64,000 nt of DNA from Cellvibrio sp. 79. GTDB lineage: Bacteria > Pseudomonadota > Gammaproteobacteria > Pseudomonadales > Cellvibrionaceae. The notes beneath the pieces are model-generated. The model was not told the DNA's origin, searched no databases, and worked only from the letters and a program-made list of their open reading frames with translations. Shown here piece by piece: positions 27,304 through 35,794 of this stretch. The DNA is taken from positions 516,428 through 580,427 of the forward strand of contig MVDH01000006.1 in assembly GCA_003056245.1 (NCBI GenBank), written 5' to 3'. Made by a program: the position numbers and the translations under genes. How positions within the stretch are numbered: the first letter of the stretch is position 1; each line of letters opens with the position of its first letter.

Positions 27304-27539
27304 GGGCGCGATAAATCGCGCCCCTACAATTACTTATAATTCCAATACCACGGTTAACATTCATTGGGCGTGATAAATCACGCCCCTAGGGTTACACACA
27401 ATTCCAATCCATCCGGCGAATTACGATTGCACACAATTCCGATCCATCCGACGAATTACGATTACACACAATTCCGATCCATCCGGCGAATTACGATTGC
27501 ACATAATTCTGATGCGTAGGGGCGCAATTTATTGCGCCC
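27304..27539. repeat. Three GC palindromes of one intergenic repeat family
   Basis: Copies are GGGCGCGATAAATCGCGCCC (27304-27323), GGGCGTGATAAATCACGCCC (27366-27385) and, in inverse orientation, GGGCGCAATTTATTGCGCCC (27520-27539). All carry the outer CCTA/TAGG extension. Base changes in one arm are matched in the other, so the stem is kept. Confidence 0.85.
27392..27512 (+). repeat. 35-bp tandem repeat array between araA and HAD gene
   Basis: Units start at 27392, 27427 and 27462, followed by a partial unit at 27497. Each has TTRCACACAATTCC, then GATCCATCC and GCGAATTACGA with one or two changes. The copies are directly adjacent, so this is not a CRISPR array. It is flanked on both sides by the GC palindromes. 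Confidence 0.9.
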
Positions 27540-27590
27540 TGATTTATTGCATCACAACAATCAAAAAATCAAACACCATCTTTCAAATGC

Positions 27591-29108
27591 CTATACACCA
27601 TCTTTTAGATGATAATAAGCCGCGTTATGACGCAATTCGGTTTTAAAATTACGTACTGTGGTATCCGCACCGATTACGACCACTTCAACACCGGCGATTT
27701 CAGCGTAGTCTACGATTTCATCCGCTGTCACACCTTGAGTGTATGCACTGTGGTGCGCACCGCCAGCCTGGATCCAGGCAGCAGCAGAAATTTCCAGGTT
27801 AGGGCGTGGTTCCCACAGCGCTTTTGCCACTGGTAATTTCGGCAATTCTTGCGGTGGATTTACGGTATCCACTTCGTTGATGATTACACGGAAGCGAGTG
27901 CCGATATCGATCAAGGAAATACACAATGCAGGACCAGCCTTACCGGTGAAAATCAAACGTGCGATATCGTTGCGGCAACCGATAGTGTGCAAGTGAACTT
28001 CCAGTTTTGGTTTTGCTGCAGCGATGGAAGGACAAACTTCCAGCATGTGCGCACCCAGTACCTGATCCACTCCGCCTGAATTAACGGCACCAAAGTGATA
28101 AGTATAATCTTCCATAAAGGATGAACCACCTTCACGGCCTTTGGAGATTACTTTGCAGATGTGAACCATCGCCGCCGTTTTCCAATCGCCTTCACCGCCG
28201 TAACCAAAACCAGCTGCCATTAAACGTTGGGTTGCAAGGCCTGGCAGGTTCGTTAAACCGGTCAGGTTTTCGAAACAGTTGGTAAATGCACCGAACTCAC
28301 CTTCTGTTAAAAACTTCAACATACCCAGTTCCAAACGCGCTTCGTTTTTCAGCATTTGGAATTGATGTTCATCATCAAAAATTGCCGGGTTAACATCGTA
28401 TTCTTTTTTATACAATTCGATTTGTGCAGCGACTTCTGCATCGGTAACTGCATCAACTACTTTTTGCAGATCGCCCAAACCGTAAGCGTGAACTTCGTAA
28501 CCGAACTTAATTTGCGCCGATACTTTATCGCCGTCAGTGACCGCAACCTGACGCATGTTGTCACCGAAGCGCGCCACTTTTAAATTCTGGCTCGCATTCC
28601 AACCCATCGCAACGCGGCACCAGCTGTCGATTTGCTTTTGCACCGATTCAGTTGCCCAGTGACCAACAACCACTTTGCGCTCCTGGCGCAAACGTGTGCT
28701 TACATGACCGAACTCGCGGTCACCGTGTGCAGATTGGTTGAGGTTCATAAAATGCATGTTGATATCGGCAAATGGCAATTCAGCGTTGAATTGTGTGTGC
28801 AAGTGCATGTACGGCTTGCTCAATGCGCTCAGGCCAGCGATCCACATTTTTGCGGGGGAGAAAGTGTGCATCCACAGAATTAAACCCACGCAATTGGGGT
28901 TGCTGTTTGCCGCTTGTGCAACTGCCAGGATTTCCGTTGGTGATTTAACAGTTTCCTGCGCAACAATTTTGATCGAAATGTTGTTCGATTCGGTTAAACC
29001 GGATGCAATTTTCTGACTGTTCTCGGCGACTTGTTTTAATACGCCCGGACCATACAGATGTTGTGAGCCGGTAACTAACCAGACTTCTTTATCGCCGTAG
29101 ATTTTCAT
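27591..29108 (-). CDS. araA: L-arabinose isomerase
   Basis: A 505-residue cytoplasmic enzyme (E. coli AraA has 500) converting L-arabinose to L-ribulose. It starts [20 protein letters not shown], the typical AraA N-terminus, and contains [16 protein letters not shown] and the metal-binding region with [20 protein letters not shown]. Near the end is [11 protein letters not shown] with the conserved His pair; Mn2+ ligands are Glu and His in the known family. The start follows GAGGAAAAAACA. It lies downstream of araD across a 174-nt gap filled by a nested palindrome, and is followed by repeats and the HAD gene. The motif-A operator before araB probably controls the whole ara operon. Confidence 0.97.
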   Translation of the reverse strand: MKIYGDKEVWLVTGSQHLYGPGVLKQVAENSQKIASGLTESNNISIKIVAQETVKSPTEILAVAQAANSNPNCVGLILWMHTFSPAKMWIAGLSALSKPYMHLHTQFNAELPFADINMHFMNLNQSAHGDREFGHVSTRLRQERKVVVGHWATESVQKQIDSWCRVAMGWNASQNLKVARFGDNMRQVAVTDGDKVSAQIKFGYEVHAYGLGDLQKVVDAVTDAEVAAQIELYKKEYDVNPAIFDDEHQFQMLKNEARLELGMLKFLTEGEFGAFTNCFENLTGLTNLPGLATQRLMAAGFGYGGEGDWKTAAMVHICKVISKGREGGSSFMEDYTYHFGAVNSGGVDQVLGAHMLEVCPSIAAAKPKLEVHLHTIGCRNDIARLIFTGKAGPALCISLIDIGTRFRVIINEVDTVNPPQELPKLPVAKALWEPRPNLEISAAAWIQAGGAHHSAYTQGVTADEIVDYAEIAGVEVVVIGADTTVRNFKTELRHNAAYYHLKDGV

Positions 29109-29145
29109 TGTTTTTTCCTCAAAAAATTTTCTGTATTCTGCGAGA

Positions 29146-29254
29146 GCAGGAATTGACTGGTTCTTTACGAGACACGCCGTAAATACATCGCTGTAGGCTC
29201 GTCGTCGACATCCATGTCGCCGAACGGTCTCGCAAAGAACCAGTCAATCCCTGC
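29146..29254. repeat. REP-like nested palindrome with private arms, copy 1 (araD-araA gap)
   Basis: A shared core runs from about 29169 to 29231 (GAGACACGCCGTAAA ... GGCTCGTCG ... GGTCTC). It is enclosed by outer arms at 29146-29173 and 29227-29254 that are complementary to each other over about 28 nt (GCAGGAATTGACTGGTTC against its reverse complement) with two mismatches. The core recurs at 36775-36836; the outer arms do not. It would form one long stem in the ara mRNA. Confidence 0.9.
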
Positions 29255-29282
29255 CGTATCAAGTTTCAAAAATTGTGTTTAT

Positions 29283-29975
29283 TTACTTTTGCCCGTAATA
29301 GGCATTTTTTCCGTGCTTGCGCAAATAGTGTTTATCCACAATGCCTTGTTTTAACGGCGCAGTGTTTTGTTGCAATGTTTTGGTCAAATAGGCCATGCGT
29401 GCAATTTCTTCTAAAATTACCGCGTGGTAAACCGCATCGGCACCGCTCTTGCCCCAAGTGAATGGCGCGTGACCGGCGACGATAACCATAGGCACTTCTT
29501 TCGGGCTGCGATCCCTAAAACAATCGGTAATTTGCACACCGGTTTCTTCTTCGTAATCACGTTCGATTTGCTCGTCAGTCATTACGGCGGTGCAAGGAAT
29601 TTCGCCGTAGGCGTAATCAGCATGTGTTGTGCCGTAGCATGGAATGGCTTGCTGGGTTTGCGCCCAAGCGGTGGCATATGTAGAGTGCGTGTGCGTAACA
29701 CCACCGATGATGTCGAAATGGCGATACAAGTGCGTGTGGGTTTTGGTATCGGACGAAGGACGCATGCCCCCTTCCACGATTTTGTTTTCCAAATCCACAA
29801 TCACAATATCGTCCGGTGTCATCACTTCATAGGCAACGCCACTCGGTTTAATCGCAATAACACCTTTACTGCGATCAATTTGCGACACATTACCCCAGGT
29901 ATAAACCACCAGGTTGCGGCGGTTTAATTCCATATTGGCTTCGAACACTTCGCGTTTTAATTCGGTGTAACTCAT
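29283..29975 (-). CDS. araD: L-ribulose-5-phosphate 4-epimerase
   Basis: A 230-residue cytoplasmic class II aldolase-fold enzyme (E. coli AraD has 231) that makes D-xylulose-5-phosphate for the pentose phosphate pathway. It shows NLVVYTWGNVSQIDR, the SSDTKTHTHLYRHF segment and VTHTHSTYATAWAQ with the zinc-binding His residues, and the acidic IERDYEEETG. Its ATG overlaps the araB stop by four bases (ATGA), so translation is coupled. araA follows after the nested palindrome. The order is B-D-A rather than the BAD order of E. coli. Confidence 0.96.
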   Translation of the reverse strand: MSYTELKREVFEANMELNRRNLVVYTWGNVSQIDRSKGVIAIKPSGVAYEVMTPDDIVIVDLENKIVEGGMRPSSDTKTHTHLYRHFDIIGGVTHTHSTYATAWAQTQQAIPCYGTTHADYAYGEIPCTAVMTDEQIERDYEEETGVQITDCFRDRSPKEVPMVIVAGHAPFTWGKSGADAVYHAVILEEIARMAYLTKTLQQNTAPLKQGIVDKHYLRKHGKNAYYGQK

Positions 29976-31654
29976 GAGCGCGAACCCTCTGCTACTGATG
30001 AGGAAACGAAGTTACCCAACGCGCGATATTGTTGATAACGCTTGTCGTAAATTGCGGCCGCTTGCGCGTTAGGCGTGTAAGTTTTGCACACACTGGATGC
30101 CATCACTTTTTGTGCTTCGGCAACGGTTGGATAAACACCGCCGCACACGGCTGCAAAAATCGCAGCACCCAACGCACAACTTTGTTCACTTTCTAAAACT
30201 TCAATCGGGCAATTCCAGGCGTCCGCACAGGTTTGCATCACGAAGTCAGATTTTTTGGAAATACCACCAATCGCGACAACAGAATTAACAGCAATGCCTT
30301 CTTCTTTAAAACGTTCGATAATGGCACGCGCACCAAATGCGGTTGCTTCAACCAACGCACGGAAAATATGCGGCGCTTCGCTGCCCATTTTTAATCCGGC
30401 AATCGCCATGGATACGGTTTGGTCTGCATCCGGTGTGCGACGACCGTTTACCCAATCGAGCGCCGTGATATTTGCATCAGCGATTGGCAATTCACTCGCT
30501 GCTTTACTCAACGCAACCAGAGTGTTGTTTTCAATTTCTTCAACGAGTTTTTGTTTGGTTTCATCATTTAGCAGCGATGAATTCGCCAGCAGGTTTTGCA
30601 CTGGCCAATTTACGAGGTTACGGAACCACGCGTACAAATCACCGAATGCCGATTGCCCTGCTTCCAAACCAACAAAACCGGGCAGTACTGAACCATCAAC
30701 CTGACCGCAAATGCCGCGAATGGATTTATTGCCAACATCTTCATAGCTAGCGACAGTGATATCGCAGGTAGAAGTGCCCATAATTTTGGTCAGCACACCT
30801 GGTTTTACTTTTGCGGCAACGGCGCCCATGTGGCAATCGAATGCGCTGAAACCTACAGGGGTATTTTCCGGCACACCGAGTTTGTCAGCCCATTTAGCAA
30901 CAAGGCCACCGCACACTTGATCAGAGGTAAATGTTTCTGCCGGTAAGCGATCGCGCAAACCATTTAATAAGGGGTCGATGCCAACAAAAAAATCATTGGG
31001 TGGATAACCGCCCCAGCTTGCGTGCCACATTAATTTATGACCGGTGGCGCAACGGCCCATACGCAATTTGCTCGGGTGGGTGGTATCGGTCAAAACAGCA
31101 GACATCCAATCGCAATGCTCTACCCAGAGGTATGCCGCTTTAGCGACAGACGCATCTTTGCGCAATACGTGCAACGCTTTCGCCCAGAACCATTCGGAGG
31201 AATAAATTCCACCTTCGTATTTCAAATAATTTTCTTTGGCTTTATTGGCTGCAGCCGTAATCTCCTGCGCTTCTTTAATGGCGGTGTGATCTTTCCACAA
31301 CACAAACATCGCATTGGGGTTTTCAGCAAATTCCGGCTTCAATGCGAGAGCAACGCCTTCGCTGTCTACAGCGATAGGTGTGGAGCCAGTAGTATCAAAA
31401 CTGATACCGACAACTTTTTGCGCGGCGCCAGCAGGAGCCAATTTCCACAAACCTTGAACAACCTGCTCCAGGCTTTCCAGGTAATCCAGCGGGTGTTGGC
31501 GAAACTGGTCTTTGGCCGGCACACAAAACAAACCTTTCTTCCAACGCGGGTAATAAACCACGTTGCTCGCCACTTCCTGACCGGTAAGGGCATCTACTAA
31601 TAAGGCTCTGACGGAATCAGAGCCGTAATCCAGCCCCAAGGCATAAGAAGTCAT
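29972..31654 (-). CDS. araB: Ribulokinase
   Basis: A 560-residue FGGY-family kinase that phosphorylates L-ribulose. It begins MTSYALGLDYGSDSVRALLV, the phosphate-1 loop of sugar kinases, and contains CDWMSAVLT and the GTSTCDITVA ATP-binding region. FRALVEATAFGARAIIERFK and VAIGGISKKSDFVMQTCAD belong to the C-terminal ATPase lobe. ATG 31654 is preferred because AGGTGA lies 5 nt upstream; a GTG three codons earlier overlaps this site. It leads the ara operon and has a near-perfect motif-A operator 70-85 nt upstream. Confidence 0.96.
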   Translation of the reverse strand: MTSYALGLDYGSDSVRALLVDALTGQEVASNVVYYPRWKKGLFCVPAKDQFRQHPLDYLESLEQVVQGLWKLAPAGAAQKVVGISFDTTGSTPIAVDSEGVALALKPEFAENPNAMFVLWKDHTAIKEAQEITAAANKAKENYLKYEGGIYSSEWFWAKALHVLRKDASVAKAAYLWVEHCDWMSAVLTDTTHPSKLRMGRCATGHKLMWHASWGGYPPNDFFVGIDPLLNGLRDRLPAETFTSDQVCGGLVAKWADKLGVPENTPVGFSAFDCHMGAVAAKVKPGVLTKIMGTSTCDITVASYEDVGNKSIRGICGQVDGSVLPGFVGLEAGQSAFGDLYAWFRNLVNWPVQNLLANSSLLNDETKQKLVEEIENNTLVALSKAASELPIADANITALDWVNGRRTPDADQTVSMAIAGLKMGSEAPHIFRALVEATAFGARAIIERFKEEGIAVNSVVAIGGISKKSDFVMQTCADAWNCPIEVLESEQSCALGAAIFAAVCGGVYPTVAEAQKVMASSVCKTYTPNAQAAAIYDKRYQQYRALGNFVSSSVAEGSRS

Positions 31655-31721
31655 CAAACTCACCTGTCTCTCAATCTCAATTCACTGTTATTTTATTAAT
31701 ATTGACCCACTAAAGGATATT

Positions 31722-31739
31722 AATATTGTATGACAATAT
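31722..31739. promoter_or_regulatory. Arabinose-type operator (motif A) upstream of araB
   Basis: AATATTGTATGACAATAT is the most symmetrical copy of motif A: ATATTGT and ACAATAT around ATG. It lies 68 nt upstream of the araB start and is the natural seed for a motif search. Confidence 0.65.
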
Positions 31740-31811
31740 ATTCTCAACAAGCCTATTCCCTGTCAATCGGTTTTGGATCTATCAGGGGATAGTTTTTAGT
31801 TATATCAGGCG

Positions 31812-32813
31812 CTATTTCGCTACTTTTTGCGGAGCCTTATCCACGGCTTTGTTTGCGGTCACGCCTTCGCTGGTCATGACGATACGCTTGATGGTGCCGT
31901 CCGGGTTATAGAACAACTCATCAATACTCACCGAACGGCGATATTGGCCACCATCCGGGCGACCTGCGCCAGTGTGATAAATGAAGTAATGCTTGTTGTT
32001 GAATTCGATAATCGCCTGATGGTTAGTCGGCGTATTGCCCGCTACCTCATTAAGGATTCCCTTGTATTCCCAGGGACCGGTAATACTTTTGCTCATGGCG
32101 TAACCCAGCTTTTCCGGGAAACCCATCGCATAGGATAAGTAGTAGTTGTCCTTATATTTGTGCACCCAGATCGCCTCGGTAAATTCCGGCAAGGTTTTGA
32201 TGTTTACGATGGGGCCGTCCAGCTCGATCATATTTGGCTTGAGTTTGGCGTAGTACGCCTTGGTGTTGCCCCAGAACAGATACGCCTGGCCGTCGCCATC
32301 AATGAATACCGATGGGTCGATATCATCCCAATCGTTGGGCGTATCGGTAGTCATATCGTTGGTAATCAACGCTTTGCCGCGCGCATCTTTAAACGGGCCA
32401 AGCGGACTATCGCCCACTGCAACACCGATGGCAAAACCGGGCTTGGTGTCGTTATGGCGCGCGGTGATGTACCAATAAAACTTGCCATTCTTTTCAATCA
32501 CTTGGCTCGCCCAGGCATCGCCTTTGGCCCATTTGAAATCGTTCACGTGCAAGCGCGGGCCGTGAGCCTCCCAATTGACCATGTCATCAGATGACCAGAC
32601 CAACCAATCGTGCATCTCAAAGAATTTGGTGTTGTCTTTCGCTTCGTCGTGGCCGGCATAGAGGTAAACCTTGCCTTTATGGACGAGTGCCGCCGGATCG
32701 GCAGTAAATACATCGGTAAAAATGGGATTAGCGGCCTGGACGGCACTTGCAGCGGCGACCAACGTCATTATCAATGGCTTAACTAAAGTCAGGGATTTGA
32801 TCAGGGAGCGCAT
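31812..32813 (-). CDS. Secreted GH43 glycosidase (arabinofuranosidase/xylosidase-like)
   Basis: A 333-residue protein with a signal peptide ending near residue 27 (VAAASAVQA). The GH43 propeller begins VFTADPAALVHKGKVYLYAG with base Asp39. DWDDIDPSVFIDGDGQ carries the middle Asp, and FTEAIWVHKYKDNYYLSYA the acid Glu. The C-terminal part has NHQAIIEFNNKHYFIYH and the lysine-rich tail DKAPQKVAK. It belongs to the GH43 group of alpha-L-arabinofuranosidases and beta-xylosidases, but the sequence alone does not decide the substrate. Start 32813 follows GAGAGGTGTAA. It is divergent from the arabinonate dehydratase gene, with a motif-A copy on its own side of the promoter. Confidence 0.85.
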   Translation of the reverse strand: MRSLIKSLTLVKPLIMTLVAAASAVQAANPIFTDVFTADPAALVHKGKVYLYAGHDEAKDNTKFFEMHDWLVWSSDDMVNWEAHGPRLHVNDFKWAKGDAWASQVIEKNGKFYWYITARHNDTKPGFAIGVAVGDSPLGPFKDARGKALITNDMTTDTPNDWDDIDPSVFIDGDGQAYLFWGNTKAYYAKLKPNMIELDGPIVNIKTLPEFTEAIWVHKYKDNYYLSYAMGFPEKLGYAMSKSITGPWEYKGILNEVAGNTPTNHQAIIEFNNKHYFIYHTGAGRPDGGQYRRSVSIDELFYNPDGTIKRIVMTSEGVTANKAVDKAPQKVAK

Positions 32814-32911
32814 TTACACCTCTCTCTTATTGTTTATCGGCCCACTTATAGATTTCAGCAAGCCATGTCTTACCGCCCATTTTTCATTTTTGGCCGGGGT
32901 TGATTTATATT

Positions 32912-32929
32912 GATATTATAATACAATTT
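32912..32929. promoter_or_regulatory. Arabinose-type operator (motif A) upstream of GH43
   Basis: GATATTATAATACAATTT matches motif A at about 100 nt before the GH43 start codon, in the divergent promoter shared with the dehydratase gene. Confidence 0.6.
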
Positions 32930-33030
32930 AATCAAGTAAAGAGATCAAAAGTTTTACTCAAGGTTTGTACCTATCAGGCAAATATACGTAAACACCGATT
33001 TTATTCATTGCCCGCTTGTCGTAACGAACT

Positions 33031-33048
33031 TATATTGTATGACTTTAA
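33031..33048. promoter_or_regulatory. Arabinose-type operator (motif A) upstream of dehydratase
   Basis: TATATTGTATGACTTTAA matches the left half and core of motif A. It lies only 31 nt before the dehydratase start codon, a position suited to repression. Confidence 0.5.
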
Positions 33049-33078
33049 TAATAATGGCCAATTCAGATGTAGCCAGTC

Positions 33079-34845
33079 ATGAGCCAAGATAATAAGACAA
33101 AGCCTTCAACCACCACATTGCCCACCAAGCCCCTGCGTAGCGCCCAATGGTTCGGCAGTCAGGACAAAAACGGCTTTATGTATCGCAGCTGGATGAAGAA
33201 CCAGGGCATTCCCGAGCATCACTTCCAGGGCAAGCCCATTATCGGTATCTGTAATACCTGGTCAGAACTCACCCCGTGTAACAGCCATTTTCGTGAACTC
33301 GCCGAAAGCGTCCGACGCGGCATTATTGAAGCCGGCGGCGTTCCCGTGGAATTTCCGGTGTTCTCCAATGGCGAATCCAACCTGCGCCCTACTGCCATGC
33401 TCACACGTAATCTGGCGGCAATGGATGTCGAGGAATCCATTCGCGGCAATCCTATCGATGGTGTGGTGCTATTGGTGGGTTGCGATAAAACCACCCCCGC
33501 ATTAGTGATGGGCGCCGCGAGTTGCGACCTTCCCACTATTGTTGTCACCGGCGGCCCCATGCTGAATGGCAAACACAAAGGTAAAGATGTCGGCTCGGGC
33601 ACACTCGTGTGGCGCATGAGCGAAGACTACAAAGCGGGAAAAATTTCGCTGCAAGAATTTATGGATGCAGAAGCCGATATGTCTCGCTCCACCGGCACCT
33701 GCAACACCATGGGCACAGCATCGACCATGGCGTGTATGGTGGAGTCGCTCGGTTTATCGCTGCCACAAAATGCGGCAATCCCGGCGGTGGATGCGCGTCG
33801 CAAAACCCTCGCTTATATTTCCGGTATGCGCATCGTCGATATGGTGAATGAAGATTTGCGCATTTCACAATTACTTACGCGCGATAGTTTAATCAATGCA
33901 ATTCGCACCACCGCCGCCATCGGTGGTTCCACTAATGCCGTGATCCATTTAAAAGCAATCGCAGCGCGCTTGGATATTCCGTTAACACTTGAAGACTGGC
34001 AAACCTACGGCCAACACATTCCGACGCTGGTAAACCTGCAACCTTCCGGCGAGTTTTTAATGGAAGATTTTTATTACGCGGGTGGCTTGCCTGCGGTATT
34101 AAAACGCCTGGGTAATGCCAATTTACTAAATAAAGATTGTTTGACCGCGAACGGAAAAACGCTATGGGAAAACAATTCGCAAGCGCCGTGTTACAACGAT
34201 GAAGTGATTCGCACGCTGGATAATCCACTTTGCACCAGCGGCGGCATTTGTATTTTGCGCGGCAACCTCGCGCCGCGCGGCGCGGTATTAAAACCCAGCG
34301 CTGCATCAATACATTTAATGAAGCATCGCGGCCGTGCCATTGTGTTCGGAAGTTTTGATCACTACAAAGAACGCATCATGGACGATTTACTCGATGTGGA
34401 TGCCAACAGTGTTCTGGTGTTAAAAAATTGCGGCCCCAAGGGTTATCCCGGCATGCCGGAAGTCGGCAACATGGGATTACCGCCGAAATTATTAAAACAA
34501 GGTGTGACTGATATGGTGCGTATTTCCGATGCGCGGATGAGCGGCACCGCATTTGGTACTGTGGTATTACACGTTGCTCCGGAAGCACAGGAATTTGGCC
34601 CGTTAGCTGCGGTGCAAGATGGCGATTGGATCGCATTGGATACTGATGCCGGTTCGCTTGAACTGGAAGTGAGTGCCGAAGAAATTAGCGCACGGCTCGA
34701 TCAACTGCGCGCGCAAAAAAACCAGAAAAAAACCGGTGGTTATTTGCAACTTTATATTGAGCATGTCATGCAAGCGGATGAAGGTTGTGATTTTGATTTC
34801 CTCGTCGGATGTCGCGGTGCGGCAGTACCCGGCCATTCGCATTAG
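33079..34845 (+). CDS. araC: L-arabinonate dehydratase (IlvD/Edd family)
   Basis: A 588-residue cytoplasmic dehydratase. The [2Fe-2S] ligands are expected at Cys67 (ELTPCNSH), the Cys of VGCDKTTPA and the Cys of STGTCNTMGTAS. The C-terminal half has GNLAPRGAVLKPSAAS, NCGPKGYPGMPEVGNMGLPP and RISDARMSGTAFGTVVLH, and it ends DFLVGCRGAAVPGHSH. The whole pattern, including the ending, closely follows the characterised L-arabinonate dehydratase of Rhizobium leguminosarum as I recall it. It would convert L-arabinonate to L-2-keto-3-deoxyarabonate. The following dehydrogenase gene begins 12 nt downstream. Related aldonic acids such as D-fuconate or D-xylonate cannot be excluded. The symbol araC is the dehydratase name, not the regulator. 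Confidence 0.88.
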   Translation: MSQDNKTKPSTTTLPTKPLRSAQWFGSQDKNGFMYRSWMKNQGIPEHHFQGKPIIGICNTWSELTPCNSHFRELAESVRRGIIEAGGVPVEFPVFSNGESNLRPTAMLTRNLAAMDVEESIRGNPIDGVVLLVGCDKTTPALVMGAASCDLPTIVVTGGPMLNGKHKGKDVGSGTLVWRMSEDYKAGKISLQEFMDAEADMSRSTGTCNTMGTASTMACMVESLGLSLPQNAAIPAVDARRKTLAYISGMRIVDMVNEDLRISQLLTRDSLINAIRTTAAIGGSTNAVIHLKAIAARLDIPLTLEDWQTYGQHIPTLVNLQPSGEFLMEDFYYAGGLPAVLKRLGNANLLNKDCLTANGKTLWENNSQAPCYNDEVIRTLDNPLCTSGGICILRGNLAPRGAVLKPSAASIHLMKHRGRAIVFGSFDHYKERIMDDLLDVDANSVLVLKNCGPKGYPGMPEVGNMGLPPKLLKQGVTDMVRISDARMSGTAFGTVVLHVAPEAQEFGPLAAVQDGDWIALDTDAGSLELEVSAEEISARLDQLRAQKNQKKTGGYLQLYIEHVMQADEGCDFDFLVGCRGAAVPGHSH

Positions 34846-34857
34846 TGATGAAACCCT

Positions 34858-35628
34858 ATGACACTCACTAATCAATATCCGAGTTTGAAATATAAAATTG
34901 TGCTGATCACCGGCGGCGCATCGGGTATTGGTGCGAGTTTGGTAGAAAGTTTTTGTCATCAGGGCGCGCAGGTTTGTTTTATCGATATTCGCGATGACGA
35001 TGCGCAGAAACTGGTCGCACAGTTAAGCAGCAGGACTGATGTAATACCGCCACGTTATTACCGTTGTAACCTGTTAAATATTCCCCGGCTGCAAGCGACA
35101 ATCAAACAGATTTATAACGACGTGGGGCCAATTAATGTATTGGTCAATAACGCCGCCAATGATACCCGTCATGATTTTCGCGAAGTCACTGTCGATTACT
35201 GGAATGAACGCCTCGCCGTCAATTTACGCCACCATTTTTTTGCCGCACAAGCAGTGTATGAACATATGCTTGAAATCGGCGGGGGTTCGATTATTAATTT
35301 GGGCTCCATGAGCTGGTACGCAACGCAAGGTGGTATGCCCGGTTACACCAGTTCCAAAGCCGCTATTGAAGGCATGACGCGCGGCCTCGCACGCGATATG
35401 GGTGGAGACAATATCCGCGTAAATACATTGGTGCCCGGCTGGGTAATGACAGATCGCCAGGTGGCTATGCTCACCAAAGAAAAATCCGCAAAAAATATTT
35501 TGGAAAATCAATGTTTAAAAAAATCGGTCATGCCGGAAGACATTAGCGCTATGGCGCTCTTTCTGGCGTCGGACGATAGCCGTTTATGTACTGCCCAACA
35601 TTTTATTGTGGACGGTGGCTGGATTTGA
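34858..35628 (+). CDS. SDR sugar 1-dehydrogenase (L-arabinose or D-xylose type)
   Basis: A 256-residue short-chain dehydrogenase. It has the nucleotide-binding motif TGGASGIG (about 18-25), NNAAND, the catalytic Ser in NLGSMSW, and YTSSKAA (YxxxK). It ends with SRLCTAQHFIVDGGW. The pattern NDTRHDFREVTVDYWNERLA followed by VNLRHH is strongly reminiscent of Caulobacter D-xylose 1-dehydrogenase XylB and of L-arabinose 1-dehydrogenases. Placed 12 nt behind an arabinonate dehydratase, it most probably oxidises L-arabinose to the lactone. No lactonase or later pathway enzyme is visible in the window. Confidence 0.82.
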   Translation: MTLTNQYPSLKYKIVLITGGASGIGASLVESFCHQGAQVCFIDIRDDDAQKLVAQLSSRTDVIPPRYYRCNLLNIPRLQATIKQIYNDVGPINVLVNNAANDTRHDFREVTVDYWNERLAVNLRHHFFAAQAVYEHMLEIGGGSIINLGSMSWYATQGGMPGYTSSKAAIEGMTRGLARDMGGDNIRVNTLVPGWVMTDRQVAMLTKEKSAKNILENQCLKKSVMPEDISAMALFLASDDSRLCTAQHFIVDGGWI

Positions 35629-35754
35629 TAAGACGTCAAGTTATCGGATTTGACTTAACAGCTCCACACATTTTCTATCTAACCATAGAAAATGATACGT
35701 AAATAAGAAAACCTCTGCAGCCTGTTTGTCGGGGCTCAAGAGGTTGCGAATAAA

Positions 35755-35773
35755 AATTTTATATAACTATATT
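35755..35773. promoter_or_regulatory. Candidate motif A upstream of ABC importer
   Basis: AATTTTATATAACTATATT agrees with the motif-A consensus at about 15 of 19 positions. It lies 21 nt before the binding-protein start codon. An upstream inverted repeat (AACCTCT ... AGAGGTT, 35709-35747) may be a terminator-like element or part of the leader. Confidence 0.4.
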
Positions 35774-35794
35774 TTGATTACACGAGGATCCACT

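Noticed and set aside
27392..27512. 35-bp repeats considered as a CRISPR array
   Set aside because: The units follow each other with no spacers between them, and no cas gene is present.
35709..35747. Inverted repeat AACCTCT/AGAGGTT before the ABC importer considered as a riboswitch
   Set aside because: The stem is short and no known riboswitch core sequence could be recognised.
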